A stretch of 64,000 bases of DNA from Ipomoea triloba. Taxonomy: Eukaryota; Streptophyta; Magnoliopsida; Solanales; Convolvulaceae. Position 1 is the stretch's first letter, and each line of letters begins with the position of its first letter. The position numbers and the translations under genes are program-made. Location of the stretch: contig NC_044920.1 of the NCBI RefSeq assembly GCF_003576645.1, positions 23,102,382-23,166,381 of the forward strand, written 5' to 3'. Shown here piece by piece: positions 1 through 9,561 of this stretch. Below the pieces are notes generated by a model. That model did not search any database. It was given only the letters and a program-made list of their open reading frames with translations, and had not been told where the DNA came from.

Positions 1-194
1 GTTGGGTGTGTTCTATGCTTGTACAAATCTGCTGCTCAACCTGGGATTATATAGTGGAGGAAGAGATATTAACATTAATGATGACATTTATTTTCGTATG
101 TAACCTCCACCCACTTAGCAAAATATTTACACCCACTAACAAGTCCATTTAATCAAGAAATAAACTCTGAAATAATGATTGGAATTAATCACAT
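1..194. other. AT-rich flank, no gene seen
   Basis: No coding or repeat signal was recognised left of the Harbinger-type element. Confidence 0.4.
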
Positions 195-197
195 TAA

Positions 198-1502
198 GGC
201 TCTGTTTGGTAGAGCTTATTTTGGAGCTTATATCTTATTTTAAGCTACTAAAAAATTATAAGCTCTGTTTGGTAATGTTTCCAAAATAAGCTCTTAGCTT
301 AAAATAAGAGTTTATTTTGGAACGCTATCTAAGGTAGCGTTTTAAAATAAGCTAGTAGTTTTCTAACTTTTTTTTTTTTCATATTTAACCTTATTATTTT
401 AAAGAAATAACATCATTTATCCTTTCCAATTAAAACCCTTACCTCCTCTCCTCTGTAAGTTTCACGACAATCCCTTCATCTTCATTCGCAAGAAGCATTG
501 CCCAACACTTCGCAATCTGCAATAGTCCAACAACCATAGGTATGTATATTTTATTTGGTTGTATTACTTATATATATTTTGTTGTATTGCATCTCGCATA
601 TCCGTAAGCATATATATGTTATCCAGTCTCAAATTCAAACTTGAAACCCATACGCCTCCAATTGCTGTGTTTTTCCCCATTGATAATAACCAATTTCTGT
701 GTTTTTCTTCATTGATAATAAAAAATAAAAAATTAATTCTTAAACGTTAAAATATACAACTTTCTAATTAGAACCAATTGCTAATTAACATGCTAATTAA
801 TTGATTGAATTGCATTTAATTTTAATGACACCAGCGGTATTTTGATCTTCCAGTTCTTAGTATTAAAGAACAATTGTTGGAATAACATAATCTTGGAAAA
901 CATGGTTCTGCTTTGTTGTATGGTACTGCTCTATTACTGCTCGACTTGAGTTTTGTTTTTTATATTTTTATTTGGATTATTTGACGTGTTTAGCCTCATT
1001 AAACTGAATTATTATTATTGTTATTTGTAAATTAGCAATATGGCTTCAACAAATGATAATATGGATGGAGAGCCACCAACTAATGCTCAAGAAGCATACA
1101 ATCGTGCACATTCTTCTCTTCGAAGTTGTATTGAGAGGTCGTTTAGAGTATTGAAGAAGAGATGGAAGATATTTGCTAAAATGCCACAGTTTAGCGTGGA
1201 AACCCAACTTGATGTTATTATGGGCTTATGGCCACATTTGCACTACATAGTTATACTCGGAAGAATTCACAAGATGACATGATGTTTAATGTGCTTGAGC
1301 AGCATCCAGATTACATACCGCCCGATGAACTTCAAGATTCAAGTAGTAATATCGCCATCAACGAAAATTTAAGTCAGACCTCTATTGAGATGAAGGAGAT
1401 TCGCAACAATATTACTACTTCATTATGAGATGCTAGATCATGATTTACTAATAGTTTTATTTCAAAATATATAGCTTTTAGCTAGGTTTGCCAAACATAG
1501 CC
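198..1502 (+). mobile_element. PIF/Harbinger element, internally deleted
   Basis: The left end reads GGCTCTGTTTGG and the right end, read inward, GGCTATGTTTGG. Both are flanked by the trinucleotide TAA (195-197 and 1503-1505), the 3-bp target duplication expected of PIF/Harbinger. The interior has AT-rich subterminal inverted stretches near 200-350 and a remnant of the transposase C-terminus at 1040-1428. At 1.3 kb it is too short for an autonomous element, so it is a deletion derivative. TIR and TSD are read directly; the family is inferred from them and from the transposase remnant. Confidence 0.75.
1040..1428 (+). pseudogene. HARBI1-like transposase C-terminal remnant, frameshifted
   Basis: The first frame (1040-1282) encodes a stretch with ERSFRVLKKRWKIF, matching the conserved block near the end of plant PIF/Harbinger DDE transposases (HARBI1 type). 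The expected continuation with the LHNYIR-like motif lies in another frame (1228-1428, ALHSYTRK), so there is a frameshift near 1230-1245. The N-terminal half with the first catalytic acidic residues is missing, so it cannot be an active transposase. The 3' part ends with a stop shortly before the right TIR, as in intact family members. Confidence 0.7.
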
Positions 1503-1505
1503 TAA

Positions 1506-2295
1506 TTCCGTAATGCCAAGAGTCATTTTTATAAACGGACATAGTATGTGAAAGGTTACGAGACATCAGGCATGCCGCGAGACATCTACACAAGCCCCTG
1601 GACACCAATGGTCACGAGCTTCCTTTCGCGAGAGATCAAGATAAACTAGTTCGAAAATTTGGCATTCGTGCACGCATACAAGAGTCAAGCCTTTTCAGGT
1701 TCAGTTTGGGATTTGATTTACACTCCCTGCGCGTGAGATAGCCTCTATGCTATACAATTCAATAAGCCATAAAAGGACCATTGTATAAATAGTGGGGCAT
1801 ATCTTCTTTCCCAACCAATGTGGAACAAAAGCTACATAAGCATTTTCCTCACCAAAATTTCATCACAAAAACAAGGAAAAAACGGAATACCTTGAACACC
1901 ACCGAAAGAATTCATCTTGAGCTGCTTTGACCGCCTGATGGAAGAGGCAGCCATGGAGCTTCTCCAGTCTACACACATCAACGCAATAGGGAGAGACGGC
2001 GAACGAGGGTTCCGCGATAGAGAGGGATGACTGGGGTATGAAGCGTAAAGAGCTAGACTGCAACTGCGGCACCACACGCATAAAGAAAATATCGAGAATA
2101 TCACGGTCTTCTAAATTGGTAATGATGGAATCAATGGGCAAAATTACTTCACAGCCCCTACACTATTCAACTTCAGTACCAAACAACTAAAAAAAAACCC
2201 CTCAAATTTGAACCGTGGGATTAAAAAAAAAAAAAAATGATCAAGATCTAATCTAACAATCTCATATAATTAACTGGGTGGTATCACTGGATCAT

Positions 2296-2299
<4 letters not shown>
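1506..2299. other. Intergenic; possible TATA box, unassigned ORFs
   Basis: A TATA-like GTATAAATAG lies at 1783-1792 on the plus strand, with no recognisable gene after it. Overlapping minus-strand frames around 1832-2141 encode about 90 residues resembling nothing I know. The GC-richer stretch 1550-2150 may be a decayed gene. Confidence 0.3.

Positions 2300-2349
<50 letters not shown>
2300..2349. repeat. (TA)n microsatellite
   Basis: About 25 TA dinucleotides in a row, next to a dispersed repeat that begins with TATATGTAGGGGTGTGATC. Confidence 0.95.
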
Positions 2350-2352
<3 letters not shown>

Positions 2353-2515
2353 GGGGTGTGATCAAATGATAATAGTATTGTCTTGTAAAAATGAGGACTG
2401 ATCTCATTTGTTCATCAATAGTTGAGGGTTATAGTAAAAAAAAAAGGAAATCAATTTTATAATTATTGAAAAAACTTTAAAGAGCGGGGTTCATTTTAAG
2501 AGTATGAACCAGTAT
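2350..2515. repeat. Dispersed repeat, copy 1 of 2
   Basis: This segment is similar along its length to 8475-8655. Shared landmarks are GTGTGATCAAAT near the start, TTTTATAATTATTGAA in the middle and GTATGAACC-GTATATATC at the end. Both copies are bounded by TATA-rich sequence, so a TA-targeting element is possible, but no clear terminal inverted repeat was found. Confidence 0.5.
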
Positions 2516-3125
2516 ATATCCACAAGTAAAGACAAAAATTTGGGTGAGACCGTTTCACGGATCTCAATTCGCGAAATAGATTGGATCTTTGACTAATGAG
2601 ATTAAAGATCCAACCCATTAGTCAAAGATTCACCCGTCCCATGGGTTGAGACACGTGAAACAGTTTCACACGTACGAGTGTTACCATAAGTAAAAAGTTG
2701 TGAAAAATTATAGATATGCTAAGGCTATTTACATACCTATCTACAATTTTATCTTGCATTCAAATTATATAGATCCTACGTCATATGAATATATTTTTCA
2801 TTATTTTTTAGTATTATTATTATTATTATTATTTTCTCTACATTCCTATAAATTTTTTTTTTGAAATCAAACACACTTCATCGATTAAACATCCATATAG
2901 AAAGAAACTCATACAAAAAAGTGGGAGGAGAGACGAGTCACTCCACCACACCACACAAAGATTAAACAACTTTAACTAACTCATAAGCCACTCCGTTTGC
3001 GGACCAATGCACAAAACAAAACTCAATACTCTCAAAAAGAAGAAGCAAACCTTTTACATCATCAATAATCATTCCAAATGCTCCCCTTCTCGAGCTTCCA
3101 TTAATCTCACCAACCACCTGTCTAA

Positions 3126-4601
3126 TTAATTTGTGATCTGAGAGAGAAATGGATTGGGATTTCCGAGTGTACTGTGCATTCTTGTATGAATATCTTTCAG
3201 CAGCTCGCACATGGAATTGTAGGAAGATCCGCCCTTGCTTAGTGCAATATCGCCGCTGGCTTTTACTTTCTTCACTTTCTCCCTGATGCCTTTCCCTTCA
3301 TTGTGCTGCAATAGAGTTCTCACCATTCTCTCTATCTCCTCTCTCCTCACCACCTTCACCGTCGGCGTCACTGCTGGCCTGACCGCCACCCCGACTTCCT
3401 TCGCCAGCATGGTAGCGTTCATCTTCTGCTCCGCGTATAACGGCCATGCAACCATTGGCACGTTATTTGTCAGGCTTTCTAAAGTCGAGTTCCATCCGCA
3501 GTGGGATAAAAACCCGCCCACTGATGGGTGGGTCAATATTTCCATCTGGTTAGCCCACATCTGGACCACAAATCCCACATCTCGAGTCCGAGCTAGAAAT
3601 CCTTCTGGCAAGTAATCCGGGGCGGCGCCATCGCCGCCTTCTAATTTGGGGTTGATGGAGTTGTCGGGACCACCGTCACAGGGCGGCCGGACCACCCAAA
3701 CGAATCTTTGTTGGCTATTCTCTAACCCCCAAGCCAACTCCGCCGTTTGTTCCGCCGTCAAGAATCCTCCGCTCCCAAACGAAACGTACAAAACCGACTC
3801 CACGGGTTGCCTATCCAACCACTTCAAAATATCGCTTCTGCCCTCCCCTTCATTCTTCCCCTCAAAGTTTCTCTTCAACGGACCTATAGGGTATATTGGT
3901 ACTTTCACGATACCCCGCAACTCCTCGTTTTCTCTTAGAGCTTTAAGGGTGTTAGGCTCCAGTTCCTCCCAGGTGTTAATCAATAGCCCGTCAAACCGGG
4001 TATATTCTATCCCGAGATTAACGTATTCCCGGTACTGCTGGTCGGTCCGGTCCAGCAAGGGATCAACAATGTCTTCCGGTTGGACCGGCATGCACCCGGG
4101 AATTCTCAACGGTTCAAGGCGGTCCACGAATTCCCCCTCGATAGTCTTATCAAACACTTGAAAATACATGAACAGAGCAGCAGTCCACGCCGTGGTAGGA
4201 TGATAAGCGTACCTCGGAATCCCCAATTCCTCGGCAATGGACAAGGCTTCGGTACAAAATACGTCGACGATGAGGGTGTCGGGGCGGCGGTCCATGGCGG
4301 CCATGCTGTACCGGATGCTCGGAAGTGCCTCCCGGACCGTTATCCGTAGCTGAGTGAAGACTTTAGTTTTCTCGTCGATCAGACCGGAGACATCGCCGGC
4401 GGGGACGGGGATTATGTCTATGGGGCTATTACTTTTCTGATGGGATTTAAGAAATTGGGTTTCGGCTGATTTGGTGATGGCGAGAACGGTGACTTTCACG
4501 TTATGGTGGGTGGCGAGGTGATCTCCGAGCACTAGCACCGGGATAAGGTGACCCATGCCGGGACTCGAGAGGAGAGCAACGTGAAGTTGAGAGCTTCCCA
4601 T
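3126..4601 (-). CDS. UDP-glycosyltransferase, UGT72-type (copy 1)
   Basis: This single-exon gene encodes 491 residues, normal for plant family-1 glycosyltransferases. It should transfer glucose from UDP-glucose to a small phenolic or similar acceptor in the cytosol. The catalytic His is H18 in GMGHLIP and the partner Asp is D113. The PSPG sugar-nucleotide box runs from W349 to Q392, contains HCGWNST, and ends in Gln, the residue usually linked to UDP-glucose use. Overall style, with AWPLYAEQKMNA after the box, points to UGT72 (hydroquinone or monolignol glucosyltransferase, and anthocyanidin 3-O-glucosyltransferase 5-like proteins). The box starts WANQ rather than the usual WAPQ. The ATG follows a short poly-A-rich leader and a TATA box about 80 bases upstream. 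A close paralogue lies at 9562-11043. The acceptor cannot be told from sequence. Confidence 0.93.
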   Translation of the reverse strand: MGSSQLHVALLSSPGMGHLIPVLVLGDHLATHHNVKVTVLAITKSAETQFLKSHQKSNSPIDIIPVPAGDVSGLIDEKTKVFTQLRITVREALPSIRYSMAAMDRRPDTLIVDVFCTEALSIAEELGIPRYAYHPTTAWTAALFMYFQVFDKTIEGEFVDRLEPLRIPGCMPVQPEDIVDPLLDRTDQQYREYVNLGIEYTRFDGLLINTWEELEPNTLKALRENEELRGIVKVPIYPIGPLKRNFEGKNEGEGRSDILKWLDRQPVESVLYVSFGSGGFLTAEQTAELAWGLENSQQRFVWVVRPPCDGGPDNSINPKLEGGDGAAPDYLPEGFLARTRDVGFVVQMWANQMEILTHPSVGGFLSHCGWNSTLESLTNNVPMVAWPLYAEQKMNATMLAKEVGVAVRPAVTPTVKVVRREEIERMVRTLLQHNEGKGIREKVKKVKASGDIALSKGGSSYNSMCELLKDIHTRMHSTLGNPNPFLSQITN

Positions 4602-4680
4602 TAAAATGTATTTTTACAAAAAAAAAAAAAAAACACAAAGAAGGGCAATTAGAGTTATGAAAATGGCTAACATTTCGCCC

Positions 4681-4689
4681 CAATTTATA
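4681..4689 (-). promoter_or_regulatory. TATA box of UGT copy 1
   Basis: On the minus strand the sequence is CTATAAATTGGGG, about 80 bases upstream of the ATG. The equivalent position of copy 2 has CTATAAAAATGGGG, so the core promoter was duplicated with the gene. Confidence 0.65.
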
Positions 4690-5236
4690 GATACTCGGTA
4701 TTTATATGTGTCTTGTATGGTAAATTAATTAATATTAAAATTACCATTATATTTAAATAATTTTTTAAAAAATAATAAATGAATAAGCACTATAAAAGTC
4801 TGAGAATTCATATTATACTGAAACGATTCCTTATTACAGTAATATCTTTATTTATATTGAAGGATTTTTATTTATGTTGAAACGAGAAAATTAAATGTTA
4901 ATCAAAGAATTTTGACTTTTGAGTTACATGTATTGTGCAAACTAAAGTCATGAAAGCAATTAATGTAAAATTATAATGAAAAGTATTTATTATTTTTACG
5001 CGATATATGGTAATTAAACATTTATACCAACTATATAATGACGTTTATAGAAAATTATTTATTTATAATTATTTTTATTTTGCTATCAAATGTATAGTAA
5101 GATTCTTTATGTGGTACTAGAGTTATAATGGGGACAGGACCATTTTATTTTATTTTACAAAAATGTAATGAATAAGTGTATAACGTAAATTACGAATGTA
5201 CTTCCCAAATTGGGAGTACGAATTTGCCTATATACG

Positions 5237-5362
5237 AAATTGCAATGGTTTATCGAATTGTTGTGATTTCTTTTTGCGAAATTGCAATGGTTTATCGAAT
5301 TGTTGTGATTTCTTTTTGACAAATTGCAATGGTTTATCGAATTGTTGTGATTTCTTTTTGAC
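5237..5362. repeat. 42-bp minisatellite, 3 units
   Basis: Units begin at 5237, 5279 and 5321, each with AAATTGCAATGG followed by TTTATCGAATTGTTGTG. They translate into a repetitive peptide on the minus strand, which I treat as an artefact. Confidence 0.95.
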
Positions 5363-5945
5363 CTATCGTAATTAGGTTTAAATCTGAGACCTCTCATTTG
5401 AGAAGTCACAGTTATGCCGCTCGACATAAGACTTTTGGTGTATATAAATAGGTTATTATATGTCAGGTCAACCCTAATTGAGTTAGTGTGATAGTTGGCT
5501 GGCTTGTTACATATTGCCCTAACTTCACTCAGAGCGCCCTAACAATACTTTAAATTAAAATATAATAATTTGACTAAATATTTATCATATAATTTAATTA
5601 ATTAAGAAACTAACATAGTCAAAATTAATTTAATTAATTGATGTGCAAATTCAAATAACTCAATTATTGAGATGCAATACATTATTAGCTCATTTAGTAC
5701 TATCGGAATTGTTTTTTTTTTTGCGTACTACTGAAACTATTACAATGTAATATCTATTCATAACTACTTTCTCAAATCAATTCCTTGCTCTTTGACAATA
5801 TTCCAGTCTGACAAATCAATTCCGATCTTGCATAAGGTTTGACCGGTTTATCAGATGAAAGCCTCCCAATCGAGTAAAGAATAAGTTAATAACGTAAATT
5901 ACGAATGTACTTCCCAAATTGGGAGTACGAATTTGCCTATATACG

Positions 5946-6071
5946 AAATTGCAATGGTTTATCGAATTGTTGTGATTTCTTTTTGCGAAATTGCAATGGT
6001 TTATCGAATTGTTGTGATTTCTTTTTGACAAATTGCAATGGTTTATCGAATTGTTGTGATTTCTTTTTGAC
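5946..6071. repeat. 42-bp minisatellite, second array of 3 units
   Basis: Units begin at 5946, 5988 and 6030 and match the array at 5237. They are part of the duplicated 600-bp block. Confidence 0.95.
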
Positions 6072-7068
6072 ATATCTTAATTAGGTTTGAATTTGAGACT
6101 TCTCATTTGAGAAGTCACAGCTATCTCGCTTAATCATCTATCTCGCTTAATTATAAGACTTTTGGCGTATATGAATAGGTTATTATATGTCAGGGCAACC
6201 CTAATTGAGTTAGTATGATAGCTGGCTGGCTTCTTACATATGGCCCTAACTTCACTCAGAGCACCTAACAATACTTTAAATTAAAATATAATAATTTGAC
6301 TAAATATTTATCAAATAATTTAATTAATGAAGAAACTAACATAGTCAAAATTAATTGATGTGCAAATTCAAACAACTCAATTATTGAGATGCAATCCAAC
6401 ATTATTAGCTCATTTAGTACTATCGGAATTTTTTATTTTAGTACTACTGACTCTGTTACAATGTAGTATATATTCATAATTACTTTCTCAACCTATCAAA
6501 ATATTTAATCCCAAACCTTTTTCACATTTCCTAATTATTGTTAATTTAATTAATCATGTTGATGGTTGCCAATTATCATGTAGTGTGATTGTATCTCGGT
6601 TACAATTTTAAATATATAGTCATAAGTCAGATACTACATTGTAAATAATCATGAAAAAATTACTCTTGTTGACTCCCCAAACCATCACCTAAGTATCCTT
6701 GGCTTATGGCAAGTTAGAATAGATTGGCCAAAACACTTACGCGCTGTTTGGTTCACGGAATATAATAGGCAGGGAATAACATAGCATTCTCAGTAATAAC
6801 ATATTTCGGTCTTTGGTAAACATTTGTATTCCCAGCATCCCGCCCCCTAGTATTAGCCTATTACTGAACTATCAGGAATATGTATTTTATTTTATTTTCA
6901 TTTTTACCCTTTTTTAAACCTTAATTTTTACGCTCATTTTTCTCTTTATCATTGCATCACATCATCTTTCTCTCTGTCATCGCACGCATCTCACTTCCAT
7001 CATTACAAATTGAAATTCTTCTTCAAGGTATTCTTCTAAACTTCTCTCTCTTTTTTTTTTTTTTTACA

Positions 7069-7072
<4 letters not shown>

Positions 7073-7118
<46 letters not shown>
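7073..7118. repeat. (TA)n microsatellite
   Basis: An uninterrupted TA tract inside the Tourist-like element, adjoining a GC-rich hairpin. Confidence 0.95.
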
Positions 7119-7122
<4 letters not shown>

Positions 7123-7193
7123 CGGTAGCGGCGCGGCCGTATATATATATATATACACGGCTGCGGTTGCGGCACCACGCAACAGCCGCAACA
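7118..7193. repeat. GC-rich inverted repeat between TA tracts
   Basis: TGTTGCGG at 7118 pairs with CCGCAACA at 7186. Between them GCGGCCGTATAT and ATACACGGCTGC can also pair around a second short TA tract. The GC-rich block stands out sharply from the AT-rich surroundings. Confidence 0.75.
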
Positions 7194-7436
7194 TGTTTTA
7201 TATATATTGCTAGGGTTTATTTTTGTGATTTGTATATATGTTGTTTTATTTTTTTTATTGTAATTTCTATGTGAATATATGTGTTTTTGATACATTATTT
7301 ATGAGTTATTATTATTATTTATAATGATGATGTCTACCTTGACAATTTTGTGTTCTAATAAAAAACGAGTGACATCTTATATTATTAATACTTTAGGGTC
7401 TCGAGAATATATGTTACGAACAGTGTAGTCTTGTGA

Positions 7437-7440
<4 letters not shown>

Positions 7441-7504
<64 letters not shown>

Positions 7505-7521
7505 AATAAATAAATAAATAA
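7441..7521. repeat. (AAT)n followed by (AAAT)n microsatellite
   Basis: A run of AAT units passes directly into a run of AAAT units, compatible with a mutation that changed the repeat unit length. Confidence 0.95.
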
Positions 7522-7721
7522 ATTTTGTACAAGGGCATTTATGTCTTTTAAATATATATTCAATTTCTATTCCTTTAACCAGTCAAACGCTGGAATGCAA
7601 TTCCCAAGTCTAGTCCTTCAGCGAACCAAACACTATAATACAATTTCTATTCTATTCCTTACCTATTATATTCCTTAATGAATAGTACGTATTCTATTCC
7701 CTCAAAATTCATTCCGTGAAC

Positions 7722-7863
7722 AAAACATTTATTCCCATCATAGGGTGTATTTGGAATCAAATATTTGGTAATGATAATGAGTTTTGGTAGTAGGGTAGAA
7801 TTGGAATAATTACCAATATTGATGTTTGATTATGTATGACCCTATGATGGGAATAAATGTTTT
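7722..7863. repeat. 24-nt perfect inverted repeat
   Basis: The arms at 7722-7745 and 7840-7863 are exact reverse complements and contain TTATTCCCATCATAGGG. The 94-base loop holds a MITE-derived stretch (GTGTATTTGGAATCAAAT) also present at 13437, beside UGT copy 2. Confidence 0.9.
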
Positions 7864-8113
7864 AAAAATATAAATGTGATGCTCTATTCATGTGCGGATT
7901 GCACCTGTGTGAGAACACTTCCATAGGAGAGAAATAAGAACCTATATCAGGCTTTATTTATAAAAATTTGACGGATTTGATCATATTTAAAAAAAAAAAA
8001 AAAACAAACAAACAAACAAACAAACAAAAGATGCGATGGCAATTTCGTAATTATCATCAACTCAACTATGCAAACTGTAACACTTAACTATGTAATCTTT
8101 AACAACTAAATAT

Positions 8114-8195
8114 GCAAACCTAGTGCCAATGACCTTCTGGTCAAGTGGCATCCGGTTGCACCCCCATGCGGAAGGGGGTGGGTTCGAGCTTGTAT
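8114..8195 (+). repeat. tRNA-type SINE remnant
   Basis: CTGGTCAAGTGGCATC resembles a pol III A box and GGGTTCGAGCTT a B box, with a CCCCCATGCGGAAGGGGG hairpin between. This is the head of a plant tRNA-derived SINE. The tail is not recognisable, so it is truncated. Confidence 0.6.
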
Positions 8196-8474
8196 ACATA
8201 TTTTAGTGTCCATGTACCCTTAGTTAATACTAAATTCTAAAAATTACATATTTTAGTGTCCACGTTTGTAACCTAAAAAATTCTAAAAATTACATATTTT
8301 AGTGTCGACGTTTGTATTTTTGAGATATAAGGTTAGTTTGTAATTTTCAGATATAAGGTTGTGATTAGTTCTTAGTTTTTTCTATGGACTTGTTCTCATA
8401 TGATTGTAATTTTCAGATATAAGGTTGTGATTAGTTTTTAGTTTTTTCCTATGGACTTGTTCTCATATAATCCA

Positions 8475-8655
8475 ATACCTATATAGGGTTGTGATCAAAT
8501 CGGAGTAATGTCTTCTTGTAAAAATTAAGACTAATCTCAATCGTTCATCAAGATTCATTATAGTTGAGCGTTTTAGTATAATAAAAGTAGAGTTAATTTT
8601 ATAATTATTGAACATTTTAAACAGGGGTTTACTTTTAGGGTATGAACCGGTATAT
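8475..8655. repeat. Dispersed repeat, copy 2 of 2
   Basis: Partner of 2350-2515, with the same landmarks. It lies just left of the retroelement at 8677. Confidence 0.5.
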
Positions 8656-8676
8656 ATCAATACTCTCAAATGAAGA

Positions 8677-9361
8677 TTCATTATAGTTAATCGTTTGTAG
8701 CCTCCCTTTTCTCTCTAAAACCAAACGCCTTTCTCTGTGTTCAACTTCGGCTTCCACCGCCGGCCTCCGACCGGAGCTCTAATGAAGCTTTGAGCCGGCG
8801 GTTTTGGTCACCTTCTAAGTTTGCTTTCGCTCCGACCATCGTCGCAGTTCAATCCGCCTCCGACCACCGCCACAGATCTTCTTCTTCCGTTTTCTTTCCC
8901 TTTGAATAAAATAATAGTAGGTAAGTATTGGGTTTGTGTTGGTAGTCTTGAACTCCCAACCCTACTTTGACTTTACCCACTTTTTATTTTCTCTCGTTAA
9001 GTAAGTATTGTGTTTTCCTCTCGTTACTTTCACGAGCATTTTTCCTCTCGTTACTTTCACGGGCTTTTCATTTTCATTAGCATAAATCGTTTAGTTTGGT
9101 TTCGGCAAGTGTTGATCTTATCCTGGGCGAGCAAAAAAGAATGATGACGAAGACCCAAATCTTTGATGAAGCTTTAAGCTCCTTGAAGGAACATAGCTTC
9201 CTAGTTATGAAACAGTCTGTGATTCAAGTTTTCTATAGTATAGTTAGAAAAGTTGTTTCTATGTCTGACTGTAAGGAATGGTTTACCATTTCATTGATCG
9301 TTGATGTAAACGTTTTATGTTATGAATTAATGGAATAACTACGCTTTCTTTTAAAAAAAAA
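8677..9361 (+). mobile_element. Polyadenylated non-LTR-type retroelement, copy 1
   Basis: This 685-bp unit ends in a poly-A run and is flanked by AAATGAAGA on both sides (8668-8676 and 9362-9370). The paralogous stretch left of UGT copy 1, near 3022-3050, reads TCAATACTCTC followed by AAAAAGAAGAAG and lacks the insert, which supplies an empty site. A second family member lies at 39806-40436. The 5' part is GC-rich (CCACCGCCGGCCTCCGACCG) and the 3' part AT-rich. No reverse transcriptase, pol III box or known protein was recognised. It could be a non-autonomous LINE derivative or a retroposed mRNA. Confidence 0.75.
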
Positions 9362-9561
9362 AAATGAAGAAGTAAGTACTTTTACATCACCAATAATCAT
9401 TCCAAATGCACCTATTCTCGATCAATTCCATTAATCTCACCAATTCCACCTCTTTAGCATCCATCTCCACCACGACCCTCTCAGCCCTCAAAACCTTCAA
9501 CCATGTTTGAAAGCTAGATAGCTCAGTTTCTTTTTTTTTTTTTTTAAAGTTTAAAAGAAAT

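Larger units (their letters stand above)
5165..6490. repeat. Tandem duplication upstream of UGT copy 1
   Basis: About 600 bp (roughly 5170-5762) is repeated at roughly 5888-6490, some 710 bases apart. Both copies carry the same minisatellite, then GAGACYTCTCATTTGAGAAGTCACAG and an AT-rich tail with TAGTACTATCGGAATT. A third, diverged copy lies upstream of UGT copy 2 (about 12460-13190), so the unit predates the gene duplication and was doubled again only here. Confidence 0.85.
6738..7731. mobile_element. Tourist-like MITE with microsatellites
   Basis: The left end reads CGCGCTGTTTGGTTCACGGAAT after a TTA. The right end, read inward, reads ATGTTTTGTTCACGGAAT and is followed by TTTA. This fits a PIF/Harbinger (Tourist) element inserted at TTA. 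The interior holds a long (TA)n tract, a GC-rich palindrome and an (AAT)n/(AAAT)n tract. No transposase is visible. The exact right border is uncertain by a few bases. Confidence 0.55.

Noticed and set aside
3235..4349. Plus-strand frames opposite UGT copy 1 (and the matching ones at 9665-10698)
   Set aside because: GC-rich codon bias in the UGT genes leaves antisense frames open. They have no domain and appear identically in both paralogues.
5155..6073. Minus-strand frames encoding a repeated KRNHNNSINHCN peptide
   Set aside because: The peptide is only the translation of the 42-bp minisatellite (a multiple of three keeps the frame open). No promoter or conserved domain.
9096..9338. 80-codon frame inside retroelement copy 1
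   Set aside because: It starts at a non-ATG codon, has no recognisable domain, and lies in the 3' part of a retroelement copy.
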